A stretch of 64,000 bases of DNA from Marinobacter sp. SS13-12 (GCF_030227115.1 NZ_JASSUA010000001.1:620001-684000); one strand, 5' to 3'. Counted from the stretch's first letter, positions 33,094 through 42,886 are shown. Notes: generated from the sequence alone by a model not told the origin. Numbers and translations: made by a program.

Positions 33094-33205
33094 CGTGCCA
33101 GTCCGGATTCAGGTGTGTTTCATACGATATAACGGCCGGGTTGGGAAAAAATTCCTCTGTTCATGGAATAAACCGGTTGCCAGCCCGTTTGACTGGTAAC
33201 ACGTC

Positions 33206-33712
33206 TTGAAAAAGAAGGCTATGCAACAGGAAATTACCGAACTTTTACCCAGGCTCCGTCGGTTTGCCTACTCACTGACCGGCTCCATGGCCGACGCTGA
33301 CGATCTGCTACAGAACACGGTAGAGCGGTTGCTGACCCGGGACATGCCGGACGATGCCGACCTCACCAGGTGGGCATTCAGGGTTTGCCGCAATGTCTGG
33401 ATAGACGAATGTCGGGCCCGAAAGGTTCGGCGCGAGGCGGCCGAACATCCGGAACTGACCGATGGCCAGGTGGTGAATGGCGAACACCGGACCACCAAAG
33501 AGATTGAATGGCACCGGGTGGATGCCGCCATGGCCCGGTTGCCGGAGGATCAGCGCCAGATCATTTCCCTGGTGGCGATCCAGGGCATGCCCTACAAGAT
33601 CGTGTCAGAAATCCTGGATGTGCCCAGAGGCACGGTAATGAGCCGGCTGGCACGTGCCAGGGTGGCACTGAGTGAGGCGCTGGCGCCTGTAACCATGAGG
33701 ACCGATTCATGA
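33206..33712 (+). CDS. ECF-family RNA polymerase sigma factor
   Basis: 168 residues. Region 2: SLTGSMADADDLLQNTVERL (~24-43) and LTRWAFRVCRNVWIDECRA. Region 4 helix-turn-helix: GMPYKIVSEILDVPRGTVMS and RLARARVAL (~130-158). TTG 33206 begins MKKKAMQQEI; ATG 33221 is an alternative with AAGAAGG placed too close, so the start is uncertain. Stop and anti-sigma start overlap as ATGA (33709-33712), the hallmark of a coupled sigma/anti-sigma pair. Confidence 0.9.
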   Translation: MKKKAMQQEITELLPRLRRFAYSLTGSMADADDLLQNTVERLLTRDMPDDADLTRWAFRVCRNVWIDECRARKVRREAAEHPELTDGQVVNGEHRTTKEIEWHRVDAAMARLPEDQRQIISLVAIQGMPYKIVSEILDVPRGTVMSRLARARVALSEALAPVTMRTDS

Positions 33713-34434
33713 ACATAACTGACGAAACTCTGTCGGCATTCCTCGATAACGAACTGGCCGAAGCGGAGATGGAAGCGGTTCGGGACCAGCTGGAGGCAGA
33801 CCCTTCTCTGGCGGACCGTCTGGCGGGGCTGGCCGCGGTGGACGCTGAGCTGCAGTCGCACTACGGCTCGATCGACGACCGCCCCATGCCAGAATCGGTG
33901 ACCCGAATGCTTGCGGCTGAAACTTCGGACGATGCCGACCCTGCGCAGGATAATGTGGTCACCTTTCCATGGTGGCGCAGGATGCGTGGGCACACCGGAA
34001 AGGCCGTCGCTGCGGCAGTGATTGCGGGGGTGGCGCTGACGCAGTGGCTGACCCTGCCTTCAAATGGAGAAACGGCGTGGCCAGCGGTGGTGAGCGTACT
34101 GGATAGCCAACCCAGTGGTGAAGTGTATCAGCTTGATAATCACGCCTCCCTCACGCCGAGGTTGACGTTCCGGAGCCAGGCCGGCGAATGGTGCCGTCAG
34201 TTCCGGCTGGAGACAGATGATGTCGCGTCGGAACAGATTGCCTGCCGCAGTGAAGGGGGCGCCTGGGAACAGGCTGCCCGGGTGGAAGCCCGGCCGTCAC
34301 CGGAACCTGAGAGCTATCAGACGGCCAGCGGGGGGAGCGTGCTAGACGAGACTCTGGACCAGATGATGGATGGTTCTCCAATCGGGCCCGATGCGGAGCG
34401 TGCCTTGCTACAGCACCGGTGGGGTGACCGGTAG
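33709..34434 (+). CDS. Anti-sigma factor, single-pass membrane protein
   Basis: 241 residues. The N-terminal ~75 residues (ETLSAFLDNELAEAEMEAVR) resemble the cytoplasmic sigma-binding helices of anti-sigma factors, but the HxxxCxxC zinc motif is absent. One membrane helix follows (~GKAVAAAVIAGVALTQWL, ~100-117), then a periplasmic domain with two cysteines (EWCRQF, QIACRS). Translationally coupled to the sigma gene by ATGA. The neighbouring exported subtilase makes proteolysis-triggered release of the sigma factor an attractive but unproven idea. Confidence 0.78.
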   Translation: MNITDETLSAFLDNELAEAEMEAVRDQLEADPSLADRLAGLAAVDAELQSHYGSIDDRPMPESVTRMLAAETSDDADPAQDNVVTFPWWRRMRGHTGKAVAAAVIAGVALTQWLTLPSNGETAWPAVVSVLDSQPSGEVYQLDNHASLTPRLTFRSQAGEWCRQFRLETDDVASEQIACRSEGGAWEQAARVEARPSPEPESYQTASGGSVLDETLDQMMDGSPIGPDAERALLQHRWGDR

Positions 34435-34558
34435 ACGCCATGCTCTGGCTCTTCCCGAATGCCCTGGTGTTGGTTAATCTGAGATACCATCGAACAAGGC
34501 CAGCACCCCCGCCTGCGAACAGGTTTTGCGTCCGATCAAACAGTGAGTAATATCAGAA

Positions 34559-35476
34559 ATGGATAACCTGAACCTTCGCCACCTCTATTATTTCTGGGTC
34601 ATTGCCCGTGAGGGGGCCATTGTCCGGGCGGCGGAAAGCCTTGAGCTGACCCCCCAGACCCTGAGCGGCCAACTGGCGACTTTTGAATCCGCTCTGGGTA
34701 ACGCTCTGTTTCGCCGAGCCAACCGGGCTCTGCAACTGACGGATTTCGGGCAGACGGTATTCGGTTACGCAGACGACATGTTCCAGACTGCCCAGGCACT
34801 GACGGATGTGCTGCGTCAACCGCCGGAAAACCGGCCCCTGAGCCTGTCTGTCGGCATTGCCGCGTCGATTCACAAGCTGATTGCCTACCATCTGACGGAA
34901 CCTGCCCTGTCCCTCTCCCGAGAGGTGCGGCTGAACTGCCGTACCGGTGATACCACGGAGCTGTTGAAGCGTCTTGGCCAGCGGGAGCTGGACATCGTTC
35001 TGACCGACCGCCAGCCGGCTTCGGGCGAGGCTGGCCATTACCGCAGCCATCAGCTGGCGAGCTCTTCCATGTCGCTGTTTGCGGCCCCGGAACTGGCGGA
35101 AACGCTGTCTGCGGATTTTCCCGCCAGTCTCGACCGGCAACCGTTTCTGGCGACATCCCTTGATGCTCCTTATATCAGCGCCCTGATGAACTGGTTTTCC
35201 AGCCAGGATATCCGGGTGAAAGTGGTTGCCGAGGTGGATGACAGTGCCCTGATCAAGGTATTCGGTCGGGAAGGCCTGGGTTATTTCGCGGCACCCACCG
35301 CAATCCGTGATGAGGTGTGTCGCCAGTATCAGGTGGTGCATGTGGCCAGCATCCATGAGGTCAGGGACACCCTGTATGCGGTGACACGGGCCCGGGGAAG
35401 CCATAATGCAGCGGTGACGGAGTTACTGCGGGAGCGCCCGGAGCTGGATGACAAGATCGAAAAAATCGAACAGTAA
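34559..35476 (+). CDS. nhaR: LysR-family regulator NhaR
   Basis: 305 residues. The N-terminal winged helix-turn-helix begins NLRHLYYFWVIAREGAIVRA and continues LELTPQTLSGQLATFE; the LYYFW and TPQT signatures are those of NhaR, the Na+-responsive activator of nhaA. An effector-binding domain follows. In enterics nhaR adjoins nhaA; here no nhaA is next to it and nhaB is 13 kb away, so its target is unknown. ATG 34559; no obvious Shine-Dalgarno. Confidence 0.85.
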   Translation: MDNLNLRHLYYFWVIAREGAIVRAAESLELTPQTLSGQLATFESALGNALFRRANRALQLTDFGQTVFGYADDMFQTAQALTDVLRQPPENRPLSLSVGIAASIHKLIAYHLTEPALSLSREVRLNCRTGDTTELLKRLGQRELDIVLTDRQPASGEAGHYRSHQLASSSMSLFAAPELAETLSADFPASLDRQPFLATSLDAPYISALMNWFSSQDIRVKVVAEVDDSALIKVFGREGLGYFAAPTAIRDEVCRQYQVVHVASIHEVRDTLYAVTRARGSHNAAVTELLRERPELDDKIEKIEQ

Positions 35477-35552
35477 ACCAGAAAAAACCATGTTCCTTTC
35501 GATTTATGGTTTGTGGATGATGGCATTGTGTCCCTCAGAAGGAGAACCGGCC

Positions 35553-35915
35553 ATGAAAACCATTCACAAGTTCCGTCTCGAATGCGGCAAAGAGCCCAAC
35601 ACGCTGAAGTTGCGGGAAGGTTACCGCGTGGTTCGCTGCGAATACGTTGTACCCCAGAAGGGCGTCTACCTGTGGGTCGAGCAGCCATTGAATGTTGCCA
35701 TTCCGGTGGTGGAACGGCAATTTGTGGTGGTGTATTCGGGTGACCCGGTCCCAACCAGTTATCAATACCTGGATACCGCCCTCGACCCGTTCGGCCCAGA
35801 GGCCTACCATATCTTTGAGGTGGCAGTGACACCGGCGGGTAAAGTGGCTGCTCCACACCAGCAGGCAAGCCCGATGCTGTTCCGGCCGGCCATGCGACAG
35901 GTGGGGACGGCCTAG
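35553..35915 (+). CDS. DUF7352-like small conserved protein
   Basis: 120 residues, all-beta looking, with aromatic-rich strands (YRVVRCEYVVPQKGVYLWVE, RQFVVVYSGDPVP, TSYQYLDTALDPFGPEAYHI). Resembles the DUF7352 family of small proteins; no function is known. ATG 35553 has AGGAGAA (35539-35545) upstream; the frame is open from 35448 but the upstream part overlaps nhaR. A terminator follows 16 bases after the stop. Confidence 0.72.
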   Translation: MKTIHKFRLECGKEPNTLKLREGYRVVRCEYVVPQKGVYLWVEQPLNVAIPVVERQFVVVYSGDPVPTSYQYLDTALDPFGPEAYHIFEVAVTPAGKVAAPHQQASPMLFRPAMRQVGTA

Positions 35916-35931
35916 CTTTCATTGCAGTTTC

Positions 35932-35958
35932 AGGGGCCCTGCGGGGCCCTTTTGTTTT
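35932..35958 (+). terminator. Intrinsic terminator
   Basis: An eight-pair GC-rich stem (AGGGGCCC with GGGCCCTT-side arm, including one G-T pair) closes on loop TGCG, followed by TTTTGTTTT. It ends 14 bases before the next gene. Confidence 0.8.
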
Positions 35959-35972
35959 ACCGGAGTTTATAA

Positions 35973-36914
35973 ATGCCAGACATCATCGTGATGTTCTTCC
36001 TGCTTGGAGTTATCGCGGGAACCCTTCGCTCGGACCTGACGATTCCCAAAGCTGCTTACGACATTCTCAGCCTGCTGCTGATGCTGACTATCGGCCTCAA
36101 GGGCGGTATGGCCCTGCATGGCAATCTTCACTGGGGACTGGTCACGCAAGTGCTGGCGATCATGGCACTGGGCTTTGTCATTCCCCTGGTGCTGTTTCCG
36201 ATGCTCCGTCACCTGGTTAAATTGAACGTGGCGGATGCCGCCAGCTTTTGTGCTCACTACGGATCGGTCAGTGCGGGTACCTTCGCCGTTGCCCTGGCCT
36301 GGGTGGAGTCCCGGGGAATGGCCACGGGTGGGCAGGTTACCCTGTACCTGGTGCTATTGGAGTTGCCGGCCATTCTTACCGGCTTGTGGCTGTATCGACG
36401 CTATACCCGGGGCACGGCCCAGACAAACACCAGCGGCACACCCCTTTGGCAGGAAACCCTGACCAACCGGAGCGTGGTATTGCTGGTTGGCGGTGTGGTT
36501 ATCGGCATCCTCTACGGGCCGGACCAGGGTGATGGTGTTACCGCGCCGCTGACAGGGGCTTTCTCCCTGGTACTGTCACTGTTTTTGCTGGAGATGGGTC
36601 TGGTGGCTGCCGAAACCCTGCGCAAGATCCAGCTGCGCCACTGGCGGCTGATTGTCTTTGCCCTGTGCATGCCACCAATCCTGTCCCTGCCGGGGTTGGT
36701 AACCGGCCTGTGGCTGGGGCTCGAACCCGGCACTATTGTCATCCTTGGCGCCCTTACCGCCAGTGCCTCTTATATTGCAGCGCCGGTGGCGGTACGACAC
36801 GCGATTCCCGAGGCGGATATCGGGCTGGCCATGCTGGCCTCACTCGGTGTGACGTTCCCATTCAACGTGTTGATTGGTATAGGGTTATACAGTTACTTCC
36901 TGGAATTATTGTGA
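35973..36914 (+). CDS. SbtA-like sodium-dependent bicarbonate permease family protein
   Basis: 313 residues with about ten hydrophobic helices. It matches the SbtA/DUF897 family through its inverted-repeat layout and the diagnostic stretches FCAHYGSVSAGTFAVALAWV (~89-108) and YIAAPVAVRHAIPEADIGL (near the C-terminus). In cyanobacteria SbtA is a Na+/HCO3- symporter; in heterotrophs the substrate is unproven. The SbtB regulatory gene is not adjacent. CGGAG lies upstream of ATG 35973. Confidence 0.8.
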   Translation: MPDIIVMFFLLGVIAGTLRSDLTIPKAAYDILSLLLMLTIGLKGGMALHGNLHWGLVTQVLAIMALGFVIPLVLFPMLRHLVKLNVADAASFCAHYGSVSAGTFAVALAWVESRGMATGGQVTLYLVLLELPAILTGLWLYRRYTRGTAQTNTSGTPLWQETLTNRSVVLLVGGVVIGILYGPDQGDGVTAPLTGAFSLVLSLFLLEMGLVAAETLRKIQLRHWRLIVFALCMPPILSLPGLVTGLWLGLEPGTIVILGALTASASYIAAPVAVRHAIPEADIGLAMLASLGVTFPFNVLIGIGLYSYFLELL

Positions 36915-36968
36915 TTTACCCCGATAGGGCTATGATGGTCGGACAGCTCTAACAGGGAGGGCACAGCT

Positions 36969-38075
36969 TTGGTACAGCAAAGGGATGTCACCGTATTTTA
37001 CGATGAGCGGGTACTGGCGCATGCCCCGGACACCAATGTGGATTTTTTGCCCGGCCGCCTGGATAAGCGGATTCGCACCATTCTTTCGGACCTGGAGGTG
37101 CAATGGAAGTACCCGGAGCACCCCGGCCGCATGACGGCAATCATGGACCTTCTGGCCAGGGAACCTATCCCCGGTGTGCGGATAGAGCCTGGCAAGGCGG
37201 CGACCAAGGATGAGTTGAGCCGGGTTCACACCCGGTCCTTCCTGGATGACATATTTTCCCTGCGAAATGAAAGCGCCTGGCTGGATGTGGATACCACGGC
37301 TGTTTCACCGGGCAGTGTCCAGGCCGCCGAAGTGGCCGCCGGCACGGCAATTGCGGCCGTGGAAGCGGTTGTTGAAGGCCGCACCGGCAGTGCGTTTGCG
37401 GTAGTACGGCCGCCCGGCCACCATGCCGACCCGGCGCGCGCGAGGGGCTTCTGTCTGTTCAACAATGTGGCTGTTGCCGCAGCCCATGCCCATGCCGCTC
37501 TGGGCTGCAAGCGGGTGTTGATTGTCGACTGGGATGCGCACCATGGCAATGGTACCCAGGATATCTTCTGGGCCGACCCGGACGTCATGTTTTTCGATAT
37601 GCACCGCGCCGCGCCATTCTATCCGGGCACCGGCTCGCTGACGGATGTCGGGGCAGGCCGGGGTGAAGGCACCACCGTAAACGTACCCATGCCCGGTGGC
37701 GCGGGGGATGTTGCCTACCTGAAGGCCATGCGCGATATCCTGGTGCCGGCTGCGGACTTCTTCAAACCGGACCTGGTGCTGGTATCCGCCGGCTTCGATG
37801 CCCACTGGTTCGACCTGGCACTCAACGTGTCCTACGAGGGTTTCGCCGCGATGACCGGAATTGTCCAGCAAATTGCAGACAAGCACTGTAAGGGCCGGTT
37901 GGCCATGATCCTTGAGGGCGGTTACAATACCGAATCATTGTCTTACGGCGTACACGCGGTGCTCAAGGCGCTGGCCGGTGGCGTGGTGATAGAGCCCAAG
38001 GACTGCGGCGTAGAGGAAGTAGAGGCCGCCACCGAATTTCACAAGGGTGCCTTTCAACCCGGTAACACGGATTAG
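36969..38075 (+). CDS. Histone deacetylase-family (arginase/deacetylase fold) protein
   Basis: 368 residues. Zinc-dependent deacylase motifs: RPPGHHADPARARGFCLFN (~138-156), VDWDAHHGNGTQDIF with Asp/His zinc ligands (~178-192), and SAGFDAHWFD with the third ligand. Family members deacetylate acetylpolyamines or other amides. TTG 36969 is supported by GGGAGG (36956-36961) seven bases upstream. A second, distinct member of the family is at 46855. Confidence 0.9.
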   Translation: MVQQRDVTVFYDERVLAHAPDTNVDFLPGRLDKRIRTILSDLEVQWKYPEHPGRMTAIMDLLAREPIPGVRIEPGKAATKDELSRVHTRSFLDDIFSLRNESAWLDVDTTAVSPGSVQAAEVAAGTAIAAVEAVVEGRTGSAFAVVRPPGHHADPARARGFCLFNNVAVAAAHAHAALGCKRVLIVDWDAHHGNGTQDIFWADPDVMFFDMHRAAPFYPGTGSLTDVGAGRGEGTTVNVPMPGGAGDVAYLKAMRDILVPAADFFKPDLVLVSAGFDAHWFDLALNVSYEGFAAMTGIVQQIADKHCKGRLAMILEGGYNTESLSYGVHAVLKALAGGVVIEPKDCGVEEVEAATEFHKGAFQPGNTD

Positions 38076-38104
38076 TCCTTCGCTATTGCCCGCCCAAGAA
38101 TAAA

Positions 38105-38141
38105 ATAGTAGTTACCTATCGAACAACTAAAAACAATCAAT
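38105..38141 (+). promoter_or_regulatory. OxyR-type operator upstream of ahpC
   Basis: ATAG (38105-38108), seven bases, CTAT (38116-38119), seven bases, CTAA (38127-38130), seven bases, CAAT (38138-38141). The spacing is exactly that of the four-part OxyR site; the first half is perfect and the second half degenerate. It ends right at the -35 box of the ahpC promoter, the position expected for activation. Confidence 0.72.
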
Positions 38142-38170
38142 TTGAATGTTTTTGATCGGACCAATATATT
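38142..38170 (+). promoter_or_regulatory. ahpC promoter
   Basis: TTGAAT (38142-38147) and TATATT (38165-38170) with a 17-base spacer, immediately downstream of the OxyR-type site and 51 bases before ahpC. Confidence 0.72.
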
Positions 38171-38221
38171 GTGCCGCTCAAGTTAGCCAATGCCTCAATG
38201 AACCAAATGGAGATAATTCTT

Positions 38222-38785
38222 ATGGGTATGATTAACAGCGAAATTCAACCGTTCAACGCAACTGCCTTCAAACAGGGCGAGTTCGTTGAAATTTCCGAAG
38301 CCGATGTAAAAGGCAAGTGGTCGGTATTTTTCTTCTACCCGGCCGACTTCACGTTCGTATGCCCGACCGAGCTGGGTGACGTTGCAGACAAGTATGAAGA
38401 GCTGCAGAAGCTGGGCGTGGAAGTATTCTCCGTGTCTACCGACACCCACTTCACCCACAAAGCGTGGCACGACAGCTCCGAGACCATCGGCAAGATCAAC
38501 TACTTCATGGTAGGAGACCAGACCGGCACCATCACCAACAACTTCGGTGTCATGCGTGAAGGCCAGGGCCTGGCAGATCGCGCTACCTTCCTGATCGACC
38601 CGGATGGCGTTATCCAGGCGATGGAAATCACTGCCGAAGGTATCGGCCGTGACGCAGACGACCTGCTGCGCAAGGTTAAAGCGGCCCAGTACGTTCGCAA
38701 CCATCCCGGCGAAGTTTGCCCGGCCAAGTGGAAAGAAGGCGAAGCGACTCTGTCTCCGTCACTGGACCTGGTTGGCAAAATCTAA
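38222..38785 (+). CDS. ahpC: Alkyl hydroperoxide reductase peroxiredoxin AhpC
   Basis: Typical 2-Cys peroxiredoxin that reduces H2O2, organic peroxides and peroxynitrite, recycled by AhpF. It has 187 residues, the same as E. coli. The peroxidatic cysteine is in DFTFVCPTE (~47) and the resolving cysteine in [13 protein letters not shown] (~166). ATG 38222 gives the canonical [11 protein letters not shown] start with GGAG upstream; the frame is open to 38171 but that part overlaps the promoter. It has its own terminator. Confidence 0.97.
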   Translation: MGMINSEIQPFNATAFKQGEFVEISEADVKGKWSVFFFYPADFTFVCPTELGDVADKYEELQKLGVEVFSVSTDTHFTHKAWHDSSETIGKINYFMVGDQTGTITNNFGVMREGQGLADRATFLIDPDGVIQAMEITAEGIGRDADDLLRKVKAAQYVRNHPGEVCPAKWKEGEATLSPSLDLVGKI

Positions 38786-38840
38786 GGTTTCAGCAACACT
38801 GAAACCTGTAAGAGGGCCCGCTTTGCGGGCCTTCTTTGTT
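38785..38840 (+). terminator. Double hairpin terminator after ahpC
   Basis: First hairpin: AGGTTTCAG (38785-38793) with CTGAAACCT (38799-38807), starting on the last base of the ahpC stop. Second: AGAGGGCCCGC (38811-38821) with GCGGGCCTTCT (38825-38835) around TTT, followed by TTGTTT. This separates ahpC from ahpF. Confidence 0.85.
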
Positions 38841-38866
38841 TCTATCTGGTTGATTTTCAGAGTCGA

Positions 38867-38903
38867 ATAGCAAAGGCCTATCAAATACTTTAGATCAATT
38901 AAT
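38867..38903 (+). promoter_or_regulatory. OxyR-type operator upstream of ahpF
   Basis: ATAG (38867-38870), seven bases, CTAT (38878-38881) form a perfect half. The expected third and fourth quarters (TTTA at 38889, TAAT at 38900) are degenerate. A separate site is reasonable because a terminator lies between ahpC and ahpF. Confidence 0.55.
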
Positions 38904-39007
38904 TTGAGCTCTGCCTGGCTGGACCGTATCGTACTCGCATATTCGATTCACGACTCAACCTGAGTTCGCACATTCAGTTTTACGATATCCGAAGGGGAAC
39001 AGAGAGC

Positions 39008-40594
39008 ATGTTGGATGCCAGTATCAAGGAGCAGTTGAAAGCCTACATGGAAAAGCTGCAGCAGCCGATCGAGCTGGTTGCCGCTTACGATGACAGCCCG
39101 AAATCCCAGGAGCTGAAGCAGCTGCTGGATGAAATCGAGCCGATGTCAGACAAGATCAGCCAGCGCACAGAAGAATCCGACGATGTGCGTCGTCCCTCCT
39201 TTGCCATCAACCGGATTGGCAGTGACATTGGCGTTCGCTTCGCCGGTATTCCCATGGGCCATGAGTTCACCTCACTGGTGCTGGCGCTGTTGCAGGTCGG
39301 GGGCCACCCGCCCAAGGCCAGTGATGAGGTTATCGAGCAGGTAAAAGAGCTGGACGGCGAATTCGAGTTCGAAACCTACTTCTCGCTGTCGTGCCAGAAC
39401 TGTCCGGACGTGGTTCAGGCCCTGAACCTGATGAGTGTGCTGAACCCCAGGATCAAGCACACCGCCATCGACGGTGCCCTGTTCCAGGACGAAGTGGAGC
39501 AGCGCGAAGTCATGGCCGTGCCCAGCGTCTACCTCAACGGCAAGCCGTTCGGCCAGGGCCGCATGACTCTGGAGCAGATCATCGCCAAGGTGGATACCGG
39601 TGCCGAAGCCCGCGAAGCCGAGAAGCTGAAGCACAAGGACCCGTTCGAAGTATTGGTGGTCGGTGGCGGCCCTGCCGGTTCCTCCGCCGCTATCTATGCA
39701 GCGCGTAAGGGCATTTCCACAGGCATTGTAGCCGAGCGTTTTGGTGGCCAGGTAGCTGACACCATGGGCATCGAAAACCTGATTTCCGTGCCCTATACCG
39801 AAGGCCCCAAACTGGTGGCGGCCATGGAGCAGCACGTCAAAGAATACGACGTCGATATCATGAACCTGCAGCATGCCGAAAAGTTGATTCCGGCGGCCAG
39901 CAAGGGCGGCCTTCATGAGGTACGCCTGGCCAATGGCGCGTCACTGAAGTCCCGTACTCTGGTGCTGTCCACCGGTGCCCGCTGGCGCCAGCTGGGTGTA
40001 CCCGGCGAAGAGGAATACCGTAACAAGGGCGTCGCCTACTGCCCGCACTGTGACGGCCCGCTGTTCAAGGGCAAGCGTGTAGCGGTGATCGGCGGAGGCA
40101 ACTCCGGCGTGGAAGCGGCCATTGACCTGGCCGGTATCGTCGGCCACGTCACCCTGCTGGAATTCGCCTCTGAAATGAAGGCGGACGATGTACTGCAGAA
40201 GAAGCTGCGCAGCCTGAAGAACGTGGAAATCCTGACCTCGGCCCAGACCACTGAAGTCACCGGTGAAGGCGGCAAGGTAAACGGACTGCAATACACCGAC
40301 CGCGCTACCGGAGAGAGCCATCACGTATCGCTGGAAGGCGTATTCATCCAGATCGGTCTGATCCCGAACACCGAATGGCTGAAGGGAGATATCGAACTGA
40401 GCCAGCACGGCGAGATCATTGTCGACGCCCGTGGCGAGACGTCAATTCCGGGTGTCTTTGCCGCCGGCGATGCCACCACAGTGCCTTACAAGCAGATCGT
40501 AATTTCCATGGGGGAAGGTTCCAAGGCTGCCCTGAGCGCCTTTGACTTCCTGATCCGCAACTCCGCTGATGAGAGTGAAGAAGAGGCGGCCTGA
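39008..40594 (+). CDS. ahpF: Alkyl hydroperoxide reductase flavoprotein AhpF
   Basis: NAD(P)H-dependent disulfide reductase that recycles AhpC. It has 528 residues (E. coli 521). The N-terminal double-thioredoxin domain carries CQNC (~130-133), then the FAD-binding [19 protein letters not shown] (~217), the thioredoxin-reductase-like active site YCPHCDGPL (~345) and the NADH-binding [18 protein letters not shown] 39008 follows AAGGGGAACAGAGAGC. Confidence 0.97.
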   Translation: MLDASIKEQLKAYMEKLQQPIELVAAYDDSPKSQELKQLLDEIEPMSDKISQRTEESDDVRRPSFAINRIGSDIGVRFAGIPMGHEFTSLVLALLQVGGHPPKASDEVIEQVKELDGEFEFETYFSLSCQNCPDVVQALNLMSVLNPRIKHTAIDGALFQDEVEQREVMAVPSVYLNGKPFGQGRMTLEQIIAKVDTGAEAREAEKLKHKDPFEVLVVGGGPAGSSAAIYAARKGISTGIVAERFGGQVADTMGIENLISVPYTEGPKLVAAMEQHVKEYDVDIMNLQHAEKLIPAASKGGLHEVRLANGASLKSRTLVLSTGARWRQLGVPGEEEYRNKGVAYCPHCDGPLFKGKRVAVIGGGNSGVEAAIDLAGIVGHVTLLEFASEMKADDVLQKKLRSLKNVEILTSAQTTEVTGEGGKVNGLQYTDRATGESHHVSLEGVFIQIGLIPNTEWLKGDIELSQHGEIIVDARGETSIPGVFAAGDATTVPYKQIVISMGEGSKAALSAFDFLIRNSADESEEEAA

Positions 40595-40650
40595 ATCACC
40601 GCCTGAAAACAGGTTTACACACGGCTGACCCCTGAACCGTTCGTGTTTTC

Positions 40651-40689
40651 AGCCCCGTTGTCCGGCTTCCGGATAGCGGGGCTTTTTTA
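40651..40689 (+). terminator. Intrinsic terminator after ahpF
   Basis: AGCCCCG (40651-40657) pairs with CGGGGCT (40677-40683); an inner TCCGG/CCGGA stem extends it. Six T residues follow. Confidence 0.85.
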
Positions 40690-40741
40690 TGGGTGTGTGT
40701 CCCCGGCTTGAACAGTCCGATTACATTCTGTACACTTTATT

Positions 40742-40761
40742 TTAATTGAACGTTCAATTAA
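40742..40761. promoter_or_regulatory. BetI-type operator, 20-bp perfect palindrome
   Basis: TTAATTGAACGTTCAATTAA is perfectly symmetric and lies 24 bases upstream of the betI start. Position and TTGAACGTTCAA core fit autoregulation by the choline-responsive repressor BetI. Confidence 0.75.
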
Positions 40762-40784
40762 CAAACGATCAGGTCAGGAACGCG

Positions 40785-41393
40785 ATGCCGATTGTCGGAG
40801 TTAAAGACACCCGAAAGCAGCAGCTGATTGATGCCACCATGGCATCCATTGCCGAGCTGGGCCTGCAGAACACCACCATCATCTCCATCAGCCGTCGTGC
40901 CGGTATGTCGTCCGGGATTATCAGCCACTATTTCGGTGGTAAGCAGGGGCTGATCGAGGCGGCACTGCGCTATCTGCTGGACCAGCTTGGCAAGGAACTG
41001 CGGGAACGCATGGCCCGCACGGATGGTTCGCCGGAGCAGCGCCTACAGTGCATCGTGGAAGCCAACTTTTCCGAGTTCCAGCGCACTGACCTGGCGGCAA
41101 AGACCTGGCTCAGCTTCTGGGCCCGTTCCATGCACGAGCCCGGCCTGCAGCGCCTGCAGCAGATCAACAATGCCAGGCTGTACAGCAATCTGCGGTATTC
41201 CTTTGCCCAGCGTTTGCCAAAACAGGCCGCCACCGAAGCGGCCCGCCAGATGGCCGCAATGATCGACGGCTTCTGGCTGCGCAGTGCTCTTGGCACGGAC
41301 CCCCAGGAAGGCTTTGCCGCAGCGGAAACGCTGTGCAAGCGATTTGCATTGAACGCGCTCAATCCGACAACGAATTCATCAGCTCAGGTTTGA
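40785..41393 (+). CDS. betI: TetR-family choline-responsive repressor BetI
   Basis: 202 residues. N-terminal helix-turn-helix: [19 protein letters not shown], then [20 protein letters not shown], and a BetI-type ligand domain ([20 protein letters not shown]). ATG 40785 is preceded by AGGA; the frame is open from 40746 inside the operator palindrome, which is unlikely to be coding. First gene of betI-betB-betA; betB starts five bases after its stop. Confidence 0.93.
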   Translation: MPIVGVKDTRKQQLIDATMASIAELGLQNTTIISISRRAGMSSGIISHYFGGKQGLIEAALRYLLDQLGKELRERMARTDGSPEQRLQCIVEANFSEFQRTDLAAKTWLSFWARSMHEPGLQRLQQINNARLYSNLRYSFAQRLPKQAATEAARQMAAMIDGFWLRSALGTDPQEGFAAAETLCKRFALNALNPTTNSSAQV

Positions 41394-41398
41394 ATCCC

Positions 41399-42865
41399 AT
41401 GACTGCATTGCCCCGTTATCAGAACTTCATCAATGGCCGGCCCATGGCCAACGCTTCCGGCGAGACCTTCCCCGTGGTGAACCCGGCCACCGGCGAGGTG
41501 GTTTATGAAATGGAAATTGCCGATGACAGCATCCGGAAGGCGGCTATCGAAAGTGCCCAGGCGGGCTTCAAGGTCTGGTCCGCCATGACCGGCGCCGAGC
41601 GCGGTCGAATCCTGCAGCGTGCCGTGGCCCTGCTGCGGGAACGCAACGATGAACTGGCAGCACTGGAAGTACAGGACACCGGCAAACCCTGGCAGGAAGC
41701 CCAGGTGGTGGATGTGGTGACCGGCGCCGACACCCTGGAATACTTCGCCGGCCTGGCCGCGTCCGTTGAGGGCAACCAGCAGGATCTGGGTGGCGACTTC
41801 TACTACACCCGCCGCGAACCCCTGGGTGTGTGTGCCGGTATCGGTGCCTGGAACTACCCGCTGCAGATTGCCTGCTGGAAGTCCGCCCCGGCCCTGGCCA
41901 CCGGTAACAGCATGATCTTCAAGCCGTCAGAGGAAACTCCCATGGGGGCCCTGAAGCTGGCGGAGATATTTGCAGAAGCCGGCGTTCCGGCCGGCGTGTT
42001 CAACGTGGTTCAGGGCGCGGGTAACGTAGGCGCCTGGCTGACCCACCACCCGGGCATCGCCAAGGTGTCGTTTACCGGGGAAGTGGGCACCGGCAAGAAG
42101 GTGATGACAGCCGCGGCTTCTACCCTGAAAGATGTGACCATGGAGCTGGGTGGCAAATCACCGTTGATTATTTTTGAAGACGCAGATGTTGAAAACGCCG
42201 TTTCGGCGGCGATGCTGGGTAACTTCTATACCCAGGGCGAAGTCTGCACCAACGGCACCCGGGTATTCGTCCACGAGGCAATTTATTCGCAATTCATGGA
42301 CCGGTTGCTGGAGCGCACGCTGAACAACATCCGCATGGGCGACCCCACCGATCCGGAGACCAATTTCGGCGCACTGATCTCCAGCAAGCACCAACAGCTG
42401 GTCCTCGACTACATCGACAAAGGCATCGCCGAAGGCGCCACCCTCAGCCACGGTGGCAAGGCCGCAAAACCGGCGTCTGCCCCCGGTGGTTATTTCGTGG
42501 AGCCCACCATCTTCACCGACTGCACCGACGACATGACCATCTGCCGCGAGGAAATCTTCGGGCCGGTGATGTCGGTGCTGACTTTCTCCGATGAGGAAGA
42601 AGTGATCGACCGGGCCAACAGTACCGACACCGGCCTGGCAGCCGGCGTGTTCACCAACGATATCCGTCGCGCCCACAGAGTTATCCACCGCATCGAAGCC
42701 GGCATCTGCTGGGTCAACAGCTACGGTGCCTCGCCTGCCGAAATGCCCGTGGGAGGTTACAAACTCTCCGGCGTTGGCCGCGAAAACGGCCGTGTCACGC
42801 TCGACCACTACACCCAGCTGAAAGCGGTGTACGTGGGAATGGAGGACATAGACAGCCCTTTCTGA
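41399..42865 (+). CDS. betB: Betaine aldehyde dehydrogenase BetB
   Basis: Oxidises betaine aldehyde to the compatible solute glycine betaine with NAD(P)+. It has 488 residues (E. coli 490). Catalytic Cys is in GEVCTNGTR, catalytic Glu in [10 protein letters not shown], and the family Asn in [10 protein letters not shown]. The longer frame start at 41333 overlaps betI; ATG 41399 gives the usual [15 protein letters not shown] start. Confidence 0.96.
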   Translation: MTALPRYQNFINGRPMANASGETFPVVNPATGEVVYEMEIADDSIRKAAIESAQAGFKVWSAMTGAERGRILQRAVALLRERNDELAALEVQDTGKPWQEAQVVDVVTGADTLEYFAGLAASVEGNQQDLGGDFYYTRREPLGVCAGIGAWNYPLQIACWKSAPALATGNSMIFKPSEETPMGALKLAEIFAEAGVPAGVFNVVQGAGNVGAWLTHHPGIAKVSFTGEVGTGKKVMTAAASTLKDVTMELGGKSPLIIFEDADVENAVSAAMLGNFYTQGEVCTNGTRVFVHEAIYSQFMDRLLERTLNNIRMGDPTDPETNFGALISSKHQQLVLDYIDKGIAEGATLSHGGKAAKPASAPGGYFVEPTIFTDCTDDMTICREEIFGPVMSVLTFSDEEEVIDRANSTDTGLAAGVFTNDIRRAHRVIHRIEAGICWVNSYGASPAEMPVGGYKLSGVGRENGRVTLDHYTQLKAVYVGMEDIDSPF

Positions 42866-42886
42866 TTGGGCTGCCGGGAGCTGCGT

